This document shows, piece after piece, positions 1-8,506 of a stretch of DNA of 64,000 bases; positions within the stretch are counted from its first letter, which is position 1; each line of letters opens with the position of its first letter. The DNA is from Comamonadaceae bacterium 2FH (lineage in GTDB: Bacteria > Pseudomonadota > Gammaproteobacteria > Burkholderiales > Burkholderiaceae_C), in assembly GCA_005503335.1 (NCBI GenBank), contig SCMQ01000014.1, positions 46,553 to 110,552 of the forward strand, given 5' to 3'. The position numbers and the translations under genes were made by a program. Below the pieces are notes generated by a model that saw only the letters and a list, made by a program, of their open reading frames with translations, was not told the DNA's origin and did no database searches.

Positions 1-480
1 TACGAGGGCCACCGCGCCCCGGCGGAATTGCCGACGCATCTGTACCGCCACGACCCGACAACCGGCGTCACCGAAGTCGCCTGCGCCGACATCGCCTCGC
101 CCAACGGCTTGGCCTTCTCGCCCGACGAGAAGAGCCTCTACGTGGTCGAGAGCCGCTCCAAGCCGCGCCACATCCTGGCCTTCGACGTCGAGGGCGGCCG
201 CCGGCTGACCCATAAGCGCGTGCTGATCGAGGCCGGTCCGGGCACGCCCGACGGCCTGCGCTGCGACGAGGACGGCAACCTCTGGTGCGGCTGGGGCATG
301 GGCAGTCCCGAGCTGGACGGCGTGATGGTGTTTTCGCCCCAGGGCCAGGCCATAGGCCGCATCCAACTGCCCGAGCGCTGCGCCAACCTCTGCTTCGGCG
401 GCCCCCGGCGCAACCGGTTGTTCATGGCGGCCAGCCAGTCGGTCTACGCGCTCTACGTCAACACGCGCGGCGCCGTGTAG
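1..480 (+). CDS. SMP-30/gluconolactonase family protein, C-terminal part
   Basis: The reading frame is open from the first base of the window, so the N-terminus lies outside. The visible part has the repeated beta-propeller blades of the SMP-30/gluconolactonase/LRE family: 'SPNGLAFSPDEKSLYVVES' followed by 'GTPDGLRCDEDGNLWCG' and 'CANLCFGG'. Members are cytoplasmic or periplasmic metal-dependent lactonases that open sugar lactones. The conserved Asn and Asp of the 'PNGLAFS' and 'PDGLRCDEDGNLW' stretches are the usual metal ligands. The gene ends 8 bases before the convergent stop of the next gene. The substrate cannot be told from this fragment. Confidence 0.85.
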   Translation, partial: YEGHRAPAELPTHLYRHDPTTGVTEVACADIASPNGLAFSPDEKSLYVVESRSKPRHILAFDVEGGRRLTHKRVLIEAGPGTPDGLRCDEDGNLWCGWGMGSPELDGVMVFSPQGQAIGRIQLPERCANLCFGGPRRNRLFMAASQSVYALYVNTRGAV

Positions 481-488
481 GGTCGAAG

Positions 489-1001
489 TCAGGCCTGCAG
501 GTAGCCGCTGAGCAGCAGGTAGCCCGGCAGCCAGGCCGTCAGCACCGCCTGGGCGATCGCCAGCCAGGCCACGGGCCGGGTCCAGTGCACGCGACGCAGG
601 GCGCCGATCACGAAGAAGCACAGCCACAGCAGGGTCCAGGCGGCCCAGCAGGCGGCGAGCCAGAGGTCGGTCAGGCTGCTCGCCGTGGCGAAGGCGTCGC
701 GCGCCACCAGGGCGGCGGTGACGGCCACGAACAGGCTGAACCAGCCCAGGCCGCGCCCGTCCTGGCCGGTCAGGTGGGCATAGGCCACCCAGAGGTAGGT
801 GAAGGAGAACAGCAGACCGAAGGCCGCAGCGCGGATCAGGGGCTCATGGCCGCTGGCGGCCTGGTGCAGGCTGGCGAACAGCGAGACGCCGCCGGCGAAC
901 AGGTTCATCACCGCGGCCTCCTTGGTCGCGATCTTGCCCAGCATGGCCAAGCCGTTGATGAACAGCACCGCGCCCACGTAGAGCAAGACCAGACCCAGCA
1001 T
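489..1001 (-). CDS. AmiS/UreI family channel protein
   Basis: A 170-residue, almost entirely hydrophobic protein with about six membrane segments, the size of the AmiS/UreI family of urea/amide channels in the inner membrane. The start 'MLGLVLLYVGAVLFINGLAMLG' is chosen because it opens directly with the first membrane helix, typical of UreI. The frame stays open far upstream but without plausible protein. No urease or amidase genes lie nearby, so the solute (urea, short amide or other) is unknown. The upstream gap carries a repeated GTRYACAAAA element that could control it. Confidence 0.8.
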   Translation of the reverse strand: MLGLVLLYVGAVLFINGLAMLGKIATKEAAVMNLFAGGVSLFASLHQAASGHEPLIRAAAFGLLFSFTYLWVAYAHLTGQDGRGLGWFSLFVAVTAALVARDAFATASSLTDLWLAACWAAWTLLWLCFFVIGALRRVHWTRPVAWLAIAQAVLTAWLPGYLLLSGYLQA

Positions 1002-1047
1002 ATGCAATACCTTATGAACGTTGCGCACCTTTTTGGGGCAACGGAGT

Positions 1048-1069
1048 GTATACAAAATGGTGCACAAAA
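1048..1069. promoter_or_regulatory. Direct-repeat operator candidate upstream of the UreI-like gene
   Basis: Two copies of GTRYACAAAA occur exactly 12 bases apart: GTATACAAAA at 1048-1057 and GTGCACAAAA at 1060-1069. Each begins with a six-base palindrome. They sit 47-68 bases upstream of the minus-strand UreI-like start at 1001, a usual place for an operator. On the minus strand the left copy reads TTTTGTATAC, reminiscent of GntR-type operators. No regulator gene lies beside it, so the factor is unknown. Confidence 0.4.
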
Positions 1070-1142
1070 CACCCGAGGGTAAACCCGAGTCTTGGCGGGG
1101 GCGCGGGTGGTGATGGCCCGGCGGAGCGGTTACCCTTGGGCC

Positions 1143-1483
1143 ATGCTGAAATCCGCCTCCCTGTCCACCAAGCTGATCCGTATCGGCGCCAGCCTGCTGG
1201 CCGGCGCCTGCGCCTGCGGCAACCTCCGGGCCGATGCGCGCACGCGGGTGATTCCCATCGTCGCGCACGAGGCGGAGCCGGTCCGTCACTGCGCGCGCCC
1301 GAGCTGACGCCGGCGCAGCAGCAGGTGATCGAGCAGATGCTCGATCAGGCCGTGGCCGCGCCCGAGCCGACCGAGTCCGAATACCGCCGCTACTACGAGG
1401 CCAACAAGTCGCAGTTCGTGATCGGCCAGGCGCGGATCGAGGGCGTCGCGCTGGAAGGGGTTGATTCGCCCCTGGTGCAATGA
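1143..1483 (+). pseudogene. Remnant of a PpiC/NifM-type peptidyl-prolyl isomerase gene
   Basis: An ATG at 1143 opens a short frame that stops at about 1307. The recognisable part continues in another frame, from about 1303 to the stop at 1483, with 'ELTPAQQQVIEQMLDQ' and 'EYRRYYEANKSQFVIGQA'. That stretch resembles the linker just before the rotamase domain of Burkholderiales PpiC-like periplasmic isomerases. The rotamase domain itself is missing: the text degrades after 'VIGQA' and stops. A frameshift plus loss of both the middle and the C-terminal end points to a dead gene. The family call rests on a short segment and is tentative. Confidence 0.45.
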
Positions 1484-1574
1484 GCGCGCAGGCCGCCGCG
1501 TTGATCCATGGCAAGGCGGCCAGGGGCGCGTTTCGATAGGCTTGCGCAGCGGCCCCCACCTGATCTGGAACACG

Positions 1575-2626
1575 ATGGACAAATCCTCTCCGACTGAGCC
1601 GGCCCCTGCCGGCGGCGCGGACGCGGCGGCGCTGGCCGCGCGGCTCGCAACCCTTTGCGCCGACTCCGGCCTGCGCCCCTGGCGCCTGGCGAGCCGCACC
1701 CTGGTGCCCGTGGTGCAGGGCGGCATGGGCGTGGCGGTCTCGGCCGGCGGCCTGGCCGGCGCGGTGGCCAGGCTGGGCGGTGTGGGCACCATCTCCTCGG
1801 TGGACCTGCGGCGCCTGCATCCCGACCTGATGGCCGAGACCGAATCGCTGTGCAAGGAGGCCGATGCCAAGGCCCGCATCGACGCGGCCAACCTCGAGGC
1901 GCTGGCGCGCGAGATAGCGCGCGCGCGCCTGCTCTCCGAGGGCCGAGGCCTGATCGCGGTGAACGTGATGAAGGCGCTCAGCGAGTACCCGGCCTATGTG
2001 CGCCGGGCCCTGGCCTGCGGCGTCGACGCGCTGGTTTCGACTTCGAGGTCGCGATTCCGCAGGTGCTGCAGTTCTTCCGCAGCGCAGGCATGGAGCGCGA
2101 GATCCCGCTGATCGCGGCGGGCGGCATCGCCTCGCGCGAGGACATACTGCGCCTGTAGGCGCTCGGTGCTTCGGCGGTGCAGCTCGGAACCGCCTTCGCC
2201 GTGACCCAGGAATGCGACGCCGATCCGGCCTTCAAGCAGGTGCTGGCCGCGGCGCGGCCCGAGGACCTGGTCGAGTTCGTCAGCGTGGCCGGCCTGCCGG
2301 CGCGCGCGGTGCGCACGCCCTGGCTCGACAAGTACCTGCGCGTGGAGCCCAAGCTCAAGGCCGTGGCCCATGTCAAGGAGCGCTGCAACATGGCTTTCGA
2401 CTGCTTGGCGCGCTGCGGGCTGCGCGACGGCGAGGCCGCCATGGGCCAGTTCTGCATCGACCAGCAGCTGGGCCACGCCATGGCCGGCGACCAGCGCAAG
2501 GGCCTGTTCTTCAGAGGGGCGGGGCGGCTGCCGTTTGGCGACAGGATACTGTCGGTGCAAGAATTGATGCAATGGCTGCTCGGCGGTATCCGCCCGGCAG
2601 CCCTGGCGATGGAGGCCGCAGCATGA
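1575..2626 (+). pseudogene. Nitronate monooxygenase (2-nitropropane dioxygenase), inactivated
   Basis: Starts as an FMN-binding nitronate monooxygenase: 'VVQGGMGVAVSAGGLAGAVARLGGVGTIS' is the family's N-terminal flavin-binding pattern. Near 2030 the frame breaks inside 'ACGVDAL'; the text resumes in another frame at 'FDFEVAIPQVLQFFRSAG'. In intact relatives roughly 100 residues, including the catalytic His region, lie between these points, so an internal deletion has occurred. A second lesion is an in-frame TAG at 2156-2158, where relatives usually have Gln (CAG to TAG). The C-terminal part ('GASAVQLGTAFAVTQE', 'VAGLPARAVRTPWL') is otherwise well preserved, which suggests recent decay. Its TGA overlaps the ATG of nrdJ. 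Confidence 0.85.
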
Positions 2627-5061
2627 AACGTGACCCGATCAGCCGCGCACAGGACGTGACGGCCACCCAGCCCATCAGCCTCGACGTGCTGCGCGAGAAA
2701 TACCTCAAGCCCGGCGAGAACGGCGTCGAGGACCTGTACCGCCGCGTGGCGCGCGCCCTGGCCTCGGTCGAGGCCGAGCCGCTGCGCGCCAGGTACGAGG
2801 CGCTGTTCCTGGAGAGCCTGCATGCCGGCGCCATAGGCGCGGGCCGCATCATGAGCGCTGCCGGCACCGAGCTGCAGGCCACGCTGATCAACTGCTTCGT
2901 GCAGCCGGTGGGCGACTGCATCCAGGGCGTGGACGACGGGGGCTTCCCCGGCATCTACGAGGCCCTGCGCGAGGCGGCCGAGACCATGCGGCGCGGCGGC
3001 GGCGTGGGCTACGACTTCTCGCGCATCCGCCCGCGCGGCGCCGAGGTCAAGGCCACGGCCTCGCTGGCCTCCGGCCCCTGCAGCTACATCAACGTGTTCG
3101 ACCAGTCCTGTGCCACGGTGGAGAGCGCGGGCGCGCGGCGCGGCGCCCAGATGGGCGTGCTGCGCATGGACCACCCCGACGTGCTGGACTTCATCACCGC
3201 CAAGCGCCAGCCCGGGCGCTGGAACAACTTCAACGTCTCGGTGGCCGTGCCCGACGCCTTCATGCAGGCCCTGCAGGACGACCAGCCCTGGCCGCTGGTG
3301 CACCGCGCCCGTCCCGGCGCGGCCCTGCTGGACCAGGGCGCGTTCCAGCGCGACGACGGCCTCTGGGTCTACCAGACCGTCTCGGCGCGCGAGCTCTGGG
3401 ACACCGTGATGCGCTCGGCCTACGACTTCGCCGAGCCCGGCATCCTGTTCCTCGACCACATCAACGAGGACAACAACCTGCGCTACTGCGAGCAGATCAC
3501 CGCCACCAACCCCTGTGCGGAGCAGCCCCTGCCTCCCTACGGCTGCTGCGACCTCGGTCCCATCATCCTCACGCGCTTCGTGCGCCATCCCTTCGGCGTC
3601 GACGGCGTGCCGGCCTTCGACTTCGAGGCCTTCGAGAAATCGGTCGCGCTGCAGGTGCGCGCGCTGGACAACGTGCTCGACCTGACCTGGTGGCCGCTGC
3701 CGCAGCAGCGCGAAGAGGCGGCGGCCAAGCGCCGCATCGGCGTGGGCTTTACTGGCATGGGCAATGCCCTGGCCATGCTGTGCCTGCGCTACGACGCGGC
3801 GGACGGGCGCGCCATGGCGGCGCGCATCGCCGAGCGCATGCGCGACACGGCTTACGCGGCCTCGGTGGCGCTGGCGCGCGAGAAGGGCGCCTTCCCCAAG
3901 TTCGACGCCGCGGCCTATCTCGCACCGGGCGGCTTCGCCAGCCGCCTGCCGCAGGCACTGCAGGATCAGATCCGTGCCCATGGCCTGCGCAACAGCCACC
4001 TGCTGTCGATCGCGCCCACCGGCACCGTGAGCCTGGCTTTCGCCGACAACGCCTCCAACGGCATAGAGCCGCCGTTCTCCTGGACCTACCGGCGCAAGAA
4101 GCGCGAGGCCGACGGCAGCGTCAGCGAGTACCAGGTCGAGGACCATGCCTGGCGCCTGTGGCGCGAGCTCGGCGGCAGCACCGAGCCGCTGCCCGATTAC
4201 TTCGTGTCGGCGCTCGCGATGACGGCCGGCGACCACATCGCGATGATGGAGGCGGTGCAGCCCTTCGTCGACACGGCGATCTCCAAGACCGTGAACATCC
4301 CGGCCGACTACCCCTACGAGGACTTCAAGGGCCTGTACCAGCAGGCCTGGCGCTCCGGCCTCAAGGGCCTGGCGACCTACCGGCCCAACAGCATCCTGGG
4401 CGCGGTGCTGGACACCGGGACCGCTCCTTCCGCCGCATCGGCCCCGGCGGCGCCCGAGGGCCCGCCCGCGGACCCGATGCGCCAGGTGATAGAGAGCCGG
4501 CCCAAGGGCGCCCTGTCGGCCGTGGCCGAGAAGATCGAGTACTGGACCCAGGAGGGCCACAAGACCCTGTACCTGGTGGTCTCCTTCCTGCCCGTGCCGG
4601 CGGCCGACGGCTCTGGCACGCGCGAGCGCGCGATCGAGTTCTTCATGCCCGTGGGCCAGAGCGGCGAGTCGCAGCAGTGGATCACCTCCAGCATGCGCCT
4701 GCTCTCGCTGGCCGCGCGCGGCGGCTTCCTGGAGCGCGCGCTCAGCGACATGCGCAAGGTGGCCTGGGACCGCGGCCCTGTGCGCCTGGGCACTTATGAA
4801 AAGGCCGACGGCACGCGCGTGCCGCTGTGGCACGAGTCCGAGGTCGCGGCCATGGCCTACGCGATCCAGAACCTGATCGCGCGCCGCGCCAGCGGCCCGG
4901 CCGCACCCGCCCAGGCGCCGGTGGCCGAGGCCCCGCTGCCCGCCGGCCTGCCGCCGGTCATGGCCGGCAAGAAATGCAGCGAGTGCGGCGCCCATGCCGT
5001 GATCCGCAAGGACGGCTGCGACTACTGCACGCAGTGCGGGCATCTGGGGACCTGCGGGTGA
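2623..5061 (+). CDS. nrdJ: Adenosylcobalamin-dependent (class II) ribonucleotide reductase
   Basis: Reduces ribonucleotides to deoxyribonucleotides with a B12-generated thiyl radical, independently of oxygen. The 812-residue protein has the class II layout: the first redox cysteine in 'LINCFVQPVGD' (about residue 89), the active-site 'NPCAEQPLPPYGCCDLG' with the N-x-C-x-E signature near residue 297, 'PTGTVSLAFADNASNGIEP' (about 465), and a C-terminal zinc-ribbon-like Cys cluster 'CSECGAHAV...CDYCTQCGHLGTCG' that re-reduces the active site. The ATG at 2623 overlaps the stop of the decayed nitronate monooxygenase. The requirement for B12 fits with cobC and cobS at 58-59.5 kb. Confidence 0.93.
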   Translation: MKRDPISRAQDVTATQPISLDVLREKYLKPGENGVEDLYRRVARALASVEAEPLRARYEALFLESLHAGAIGAGRIMSAAGTELQATLINCFVQPVGDCIQGVDDGGFPGIYEALREAAETMRRGGGVGYDFSRIRPRGAEVKATASLASGPCSYINVFDQSCATVESAGARRGAQMGVLRMDHPDVLDFITAKRQPGRWNNFNVSVAVPDAFMQALQDDQPWPLVHRARPGAALLDQGAFQRDDGLWVYQTVSARELWDTVMRSAYDFAEPGILFLDHINEDNNLRYCEQITATNPCAEQPLPPYGCCDLGPIILTRFVRHPFGVDGVPAFDFEAFEKSVALQVRALDNVLDLTWWPLPQQREEAAAKRRIGVGFTGMGNALAMLCLRYDAADGRAMAARIAERMRDTAYAASVALAREKGAFPKFDAAAYLAPGGFASRLPQALQDQIRAHGLRNSHLLSIAPTGTVSLAFADNASNGIEPPFSWTYRRKKREADGSVSEYQVEDHAWRLWRELGGSTEPLPDYFVSALAMTAGDHIAMMEAVQPFVDTAISKTVNIPADYPYEDFKGLYQQAWRSGLKGLATYRPNSILGAVLDTGTAPSAASAPAAPEGPPADPMRQVIESRPKGALSAVAEKIEYWTQEGHKTLYLVVSFLPVPAADGSGTRERAIEFFMPVGQSGESQQWITSSMRLLSLAARGGFLERALSDMRKVAWDRGPVRLGTYEKADGTRVPLWHESEVAAMAYAIQNLIARRASGPAAPAQAPVAEAPLPAGLPPVMAGKKCSECGAHAVIRKDGCDYCTQCGHLGTCG

Positions 5062-5095
5062 GGGGAAGGCTTGGGGTGGCGCTATGCTGGCGGCC

Positions 5096-5740
5096 ATGGA
5101 ACTGCGCGCATCGATGACCAAGCCGGCTGACACGGACCTGCCCCGCATGGCAGCCGCGGAACACGCGGAATGGGTGGCGGCCTTGATCCATTCGCGCCAG
5201 ACCGTGCTGCCCAAGCGCCTGCTGGCTCCGGGCCCGGATGCGGCGCAGCTGGCCATGATTCTGCAGGCCGCGGCGGCCGCGCCCGACCACCGCCAGCTCA
5301 CGCCCTGGCGCTTCGTGATCGTGCCCGAGGACCAGCGCGGGCGCCTGGCCGAGGCCTTCGCCGCCTCGCTGCTGGAGCGCGACGCCCAGGCCACGCCCGA
5401 GCAACTGGCCCAGGCGCGCGAGAAGGCGCACCGCGCGCCGCTGCTGATGCTGGCCATCGGCCGCCTGTCGGGCGGCGATCCCGAGATTGAGGCCGGCGAA
5501 CGCCTGGTCTCGGCCGGCTGCGCGATCCAGAACATGCTGCTGACCGCCCATGCCCTGGGCTTCGGCGCGGCGCTGACCAGCGGCAAGGCCCTGGGTTCGC
5601 GCGCCCTGCGCTCCCTGTTCGGACTGTCGCCCGAGGAGCAGGCGCTGTGCTTCATCAGCGTCGGCACGGTGCGCGAGCGCCGGCCGGCTCGCGCGCGCCC
5701 GGCGCCCGAGGCCTATGTGTCGGTGCTCGGCGGCGGCTGA
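5096..5740 (+). CDS. Nitroreductase family protein
   Basis: About 214 residues with the FMN-dependent nitroreductase fold: an N-terminal 'SRQTVLPKRLLAPGPDAAQLAMILQAAAAAPDHRQLTPWRFVIV' pattern is followed by 'SAGCAIQNMLLTAHALGFG' and a C-terminal 'FISVGTVRE'. Such soluble enzymes reduce nitro groups, quinones or related electron acceptors with NAD(P)H. The start at 5096 is preceded by TATGCT seven bases away, a possible -10 box of a leaderless message; ATGs at 5084 and 5114 are alternatives. It follows nrdJ by 34 bases. The physiological substrate is unknown. Confidence 0.85.
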   Translation: MELRASMTKPADTDLPRMAAAEHAEWVAALIHSRQTVLPKRLLAPGPDAAQLAMILQAAAAAPDHRQLTPWRFVIVPEDQRGRLAEAFAASLLERDAQATPEQLAQAREKAHRAPLLMLAIGRLSGGDPEIEAGERLVSAGCAIQNMLLTAHALGFGAALTSGKALGSRALRSLFGLSPEEQALCFISVGTVRERRPARARPAPEAYVSVLGGG

Positions 5741-5771
5741 CCGGGCGCGCAGGATGGCCTAACATCGGCCC

Positions 5772-6482
5772 ATGCACAGCACCGCCCTCGTCCTGTTTTC
5801 CGGCGGCCAGGATTCGACCACCTGCCTGGCCCATGCGCTCACGAAGTACCAGCGCGTAGAGACCGTGGCCTTCGACTACCGCCAGCGCCACAGCGTGGAA
5901 CTGCAGGCCCGCCTGGCCGTGCTGTCCGAGATGCGGCGCGAGTTTCCGGCCTGGGAGGCCAAGCTCGGCGAGGACCACCTGCTGGACCTGGCGGTGCTGG
6001 GCCAGGTCAGCGAGACCTCGCTGACGCGCGACATGGCGTTCCAGATGGAGAGTTCGGGCCTGCCCAACACCTTCGTGCCGGGGCGCAATCTGCTGTTCCT
6101 CACGCTGGCCGCGGCCCTGGCCTACCGGCGCGGCCTGCAGGTCATCGTGACCGGGGTCTGCGAGACCGACTTCTCGGGCTACCCCGACTGCCGCGACGAC
6201 ACCATGAAGGCCATGCAGCTGGCGCTCTCGCTGGGCATGGACCGGCGCTTCCTGATCGAGACCCCGCTGATGTGGATAGACAAGGCCGCGACCTGGCAGC
6301 TGGCCTACGATCTGGGCGGCCAGGCCCTGGTCGAGCTGATCGTCGAGCACAGCCACACCTGCTACCTGGGCGAGCGCCAGCAGCGCCACCCCTGGGGCTA
6401 TGGCTGCGGCCAGTGCCCGGCCTGCGAGCTGCGCGCGCGCGGCCACCAGCGCTGGCTGGAGGCCGGCGTGCCCTCGCCCTGA
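5772..6482 (+). CDS. queC: 7-cyano-7-deazaguanine synthase
   Basis: Converts 7-carboxy-7-deazaguanine to preQ0 with ATP and ammonia in the queuosine tRNA-modification pathway; cytoplasmic. The 236-residue sequence has the PP-loop '[13 protein letters not shown]' at residues 8-20, '[17 protein letters not shown]' in the middle, and the C-terminal zinc site 'CYLGE...[11 protein letters not shown]'. Length and motifs are complete. TAACAT sits seven bases before the ATG, so the message may be leaderless. Other queuosine genes are not in the window. Confidence 0.95.
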   Translation: MHSTALVLFSGGQDSTTCLAHALTKYQRVETVAFDYRQRHSVELQARLAVLSEMRREFPAWEAKLGEDHLLDLAVLGQVSETSLTRDMAFQMESSGLPNTFVPGRNLLFLTLAAALAYRRGLQVIVTGVCETDFSGYPDCRDDTMKAMQLALSLGMDRRFLIETPLMWIDKAATWQLAYDLGGQALVELIVEHSHTCYLGERQQRHPWGYGCGQCPACELRARGHQRWLEAGVPSP

Positions 6483-6489
6483 ATCCCCG

Positions 6490-8268
6490 CTACACCGTGC
6501 CCGTCTCCAACCGGTAGCGCGCACCCGCGCCTTCGGGCTGCGGGGCCAGGTTCCAGCGCCGGCCGTGGAATGCCGCGACCGTGGGCCGGTGCGCGATCGA
6601 GACCAGGGCGCCGCCGGCGCGCCGCACCTGATCGGCCAGGCGCTGGTAGAGCTGGCGTTCGGCCGCCTCGTCGAGCGCGCTGGTGGCCTCGTCGGCAAAG
6701 ATCCATGCCGGCTGCTTGAGCAGCACACGCGCGATGGCCAGGCGCTGCTGCTCGCCGCCGCTGAGCTTCTGGCTCCAGTTGTCCTCCTCGTCCAGGCGCA
6801 CCGCCAGCTGCGGCAGCAGGGCCTGCTGCAGCGCCTCGCGCAGCTGGGCGTCGCTGTAGTGGCCGGCGGGCTCGGGGTAGGCCAGAGCGTCGCGCAGCCG
6901 CCCGTGCGGGAAATAAGGCCGCTGCGGGATGAACATGGCGTTGGCCGGCACGCTCACGGCGCCGCGCGCGTAAGGCCAGATGCCGGCCAGGGCGCGGAAC
7001 AGCGTGGACTTGCCGCTGCCCGAGGGGCCTTGCAGCAGCACGCTGTCGCCGGGCGCGGCCTGCAGCCGGGCCTGGTCCAGCAGCACCGCGCCGCCGGGCA
7101 GCGACAGCGTCAGGCTCTCGGCCTCCAGGGTGCCGGCCGGGCTGGGCGTCGGGCGCAGCTGGGTGACTGGGAAGGTGGGGGCGGGCCGCGCCATGCTGGC
7201 CTCGAAGCTGGTCAGGCGGTCGGTGGTGGCGCGCCAGGCCGCCAGGCTGCTGTAGTTGTCGACGAACCAGGACAGCGAGTCCTGTACCCGGCCGAAGGCC
7301 GAGGCGATCTGCATCAGCTCGCCGAGCTGGATCGCCCCGCTGAAAAAGCGCGGCGCCGCCACGATGAACGGGAACACCACGGCCGCCTGGCCGAAGCCCA
7401 CGGTGAACCAGGTCAGGTTCTTCTGTGCCTTGATCAGGCGCAGGTAGTTGCCCAGCACGCTGGAAAAGCGCGTGCCCAGCTGGGCGCGCTCCACGGCCTC
7501 GCCGCGGTCCAGCGCGATGGCCTCGCTGTACTCGCGCACGCGCACCAGGTGGTGGCGGAACTCGGCCTCCAGGCGCTGCTGCTGGAAGTTGAGCGGGATC
7601 TGCGGTCGGCCGATGTAGTGCGTGATCACGCTGCCGGCCAGGCAGTAGAGCACCGCCATCCAGACCATGAAGCCCGGGATGCTGTAGCTGGCATCGCCGG
7701 CGCTGAAGGCGAAGCTGCCCGACAGGCCCCACAGGATGCCGACGAAGCTGGCCAGCGTGACCGCGGCGTTCAGCAGGCCCATGCTCAGGCCCACCGAGTA
7801 GTTGGTGAACAGCTGCAGGTCTTCCTGGATACGCTGGTCGGGGTTGTCGGGCGAGCGGCCCTCGCCGCTGGCGGTGAAGCGCGCCAGTTCCAGCCGGTAG
7901 AAGGCCTGGTTGGCCAGCCAGCGCTGCAGGTAATGCTCGGTCATCCAGGCGCGCCAGCGCATCTCCAGCAGCTGGGTCAGGTAGAAGCGGTAGACGGCGA
8001 TGATGATGTAGCCGAAGGCCAGGTAGGTGAAGCGCCCGAGCTGGGTCCAGAACACGGCCTGGTCCTTGTTCTGCAGCGCGTCGTAGAACAGCCGGTTCCA
8101 GTCGTTGATCAGCACCAGCATGTAGACGGCCGCCAGGTTCAGCAGCACGATGGCGGCGAGCAGGCCGCGCGCCTTCCATTTCTCGCTCGAGCGGAAGTAG
8201 GGCAGGGACAGGGCGCCGACCTGGCGGGCGAAGGCGTGGAACGAGGCGATTTTGCGGATCAGGCTCAT
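6490..8268 (-). CDS. ABC transporter with fused permease and ATPase (SbmA/BacA-like, YddA type)
   Basis: About 592 residues. The N-terminal half has roughly six membrane helices ('LLAAIVLLNLAAVYMLVLIND', 'FGYIIIAVYRFYLTQLLEMRWR') of the SbmA/BacA-like permease family. The C-terminal half is an ABC ATPase with Walker A 'GPSGSGKST', signature 'LSGGEQQRLAIARVLL' and Walker B 'WIFADEATSALDE'. Relatives are inner-membrane half-transporters working as homodimers, linked to peptide or vitamin B12 uptake in some bacteria. I chose the start at 8268 ('MSLIRKIASFHAF'), where homology begins and a GAGAG lies upstream; an ATG at 8310 would add 14 residues. It converges on queC, with 7 bases between the ends. 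Confidence 0.88.
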   Translation of the reverse strand: MSLIRKIASFHAFARQVGALSLPYFRSSEKWKARGLLAAIVLLNLAAVYMLVLINDWNRLFYDALQNKDQAVFWTQLGRFTYLAFGYIIIAVYRFYLTQLLEMRWRAWMTEHYLQRWLANQAFYRLELARFTASGEGRSPDNPDQRIQEDLQLFTNYSVGLSMGLLNAAVTLASFVGILWGLSGSFAFSAGDASYSIPGFMVWMAVLYCLAGSVITHYIGRPQIPLNFQQQRLEAEFRHHLVRVREYSEAIALDRGEAVERAQLGTRFSSVLGNYLRLIKAQKNLTWFTVGFGQAAVVFPFIVAAPRFFSGAIQLGELMQIASAFGRVQDSLSWFVDNYSSLAAWRATTDRLTSFEASMARPAPTFPVTQLRPTPSPAGTLEAESLTLSLPGGAVLLDQARLQAAPGDSVLLQGPSGSGKSTLFRALAGIWPYARGAVSVPANAMFIPQRPYFPHGRLRDALAYPEPAGHYSDAQLREALQQALLPQLAVRLDEEDNWSQKLSGGEQQRLAIARVLLKQPAWIFADEATSALDEAAERQLYQRLADQVRRAGGALVSIAHRPTVAAFHGRRWNLAPQPEGAGARYRLETGTV

Positions 8269-8335
8269 GCGGGCGGCTCTCGGTTCTTGGCTCTGGGGCG
8301 GAGGCTGCATCGTACCCGGCGGGCGCGCCGCCGCC

Positions 8336-8363
8336 TTGTCGCGTCCTGCGGTGCTCGTATAAT
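8336..8363 (+). promoter_or_regulatory. Sigma-70-type promoter for the GGDEF/EAL gene
   Basis: A perfect TATAAT lies at 8358-8363. TTGTCG (four of six matches to TTGACA) lies at 8336-8341, with a 16-base spacer. It points toward the diguanylate cyclase gene and would give a transcript starting near 8370, with a leader of more than 100 bases if translation starts at 8507. Confidence 0.6.
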
Positions 8364-8506
8364 CTGTAACAAAAAATCACAACGGCCGCGCGCCAGATCG
8401 CGGCGGGGAGCGCTTCCTGTCCATCACCCCAGATCCTCTGCGCCCCGAGGGCGCCCCGTCAACGCCCGCCATTGGCCCGCGCCGCCGGCCGGCCTGGCGC
8501 CAGGCC

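Noticed and set aside
1978..5667. A 1229-codon open frame antisense to nrdJ
   Set aside because: It is low-complexity, rich in Arg, Ala, Gly and His, and spans several real genes; it is the usual antisense shadow of high-GC coding sequence.
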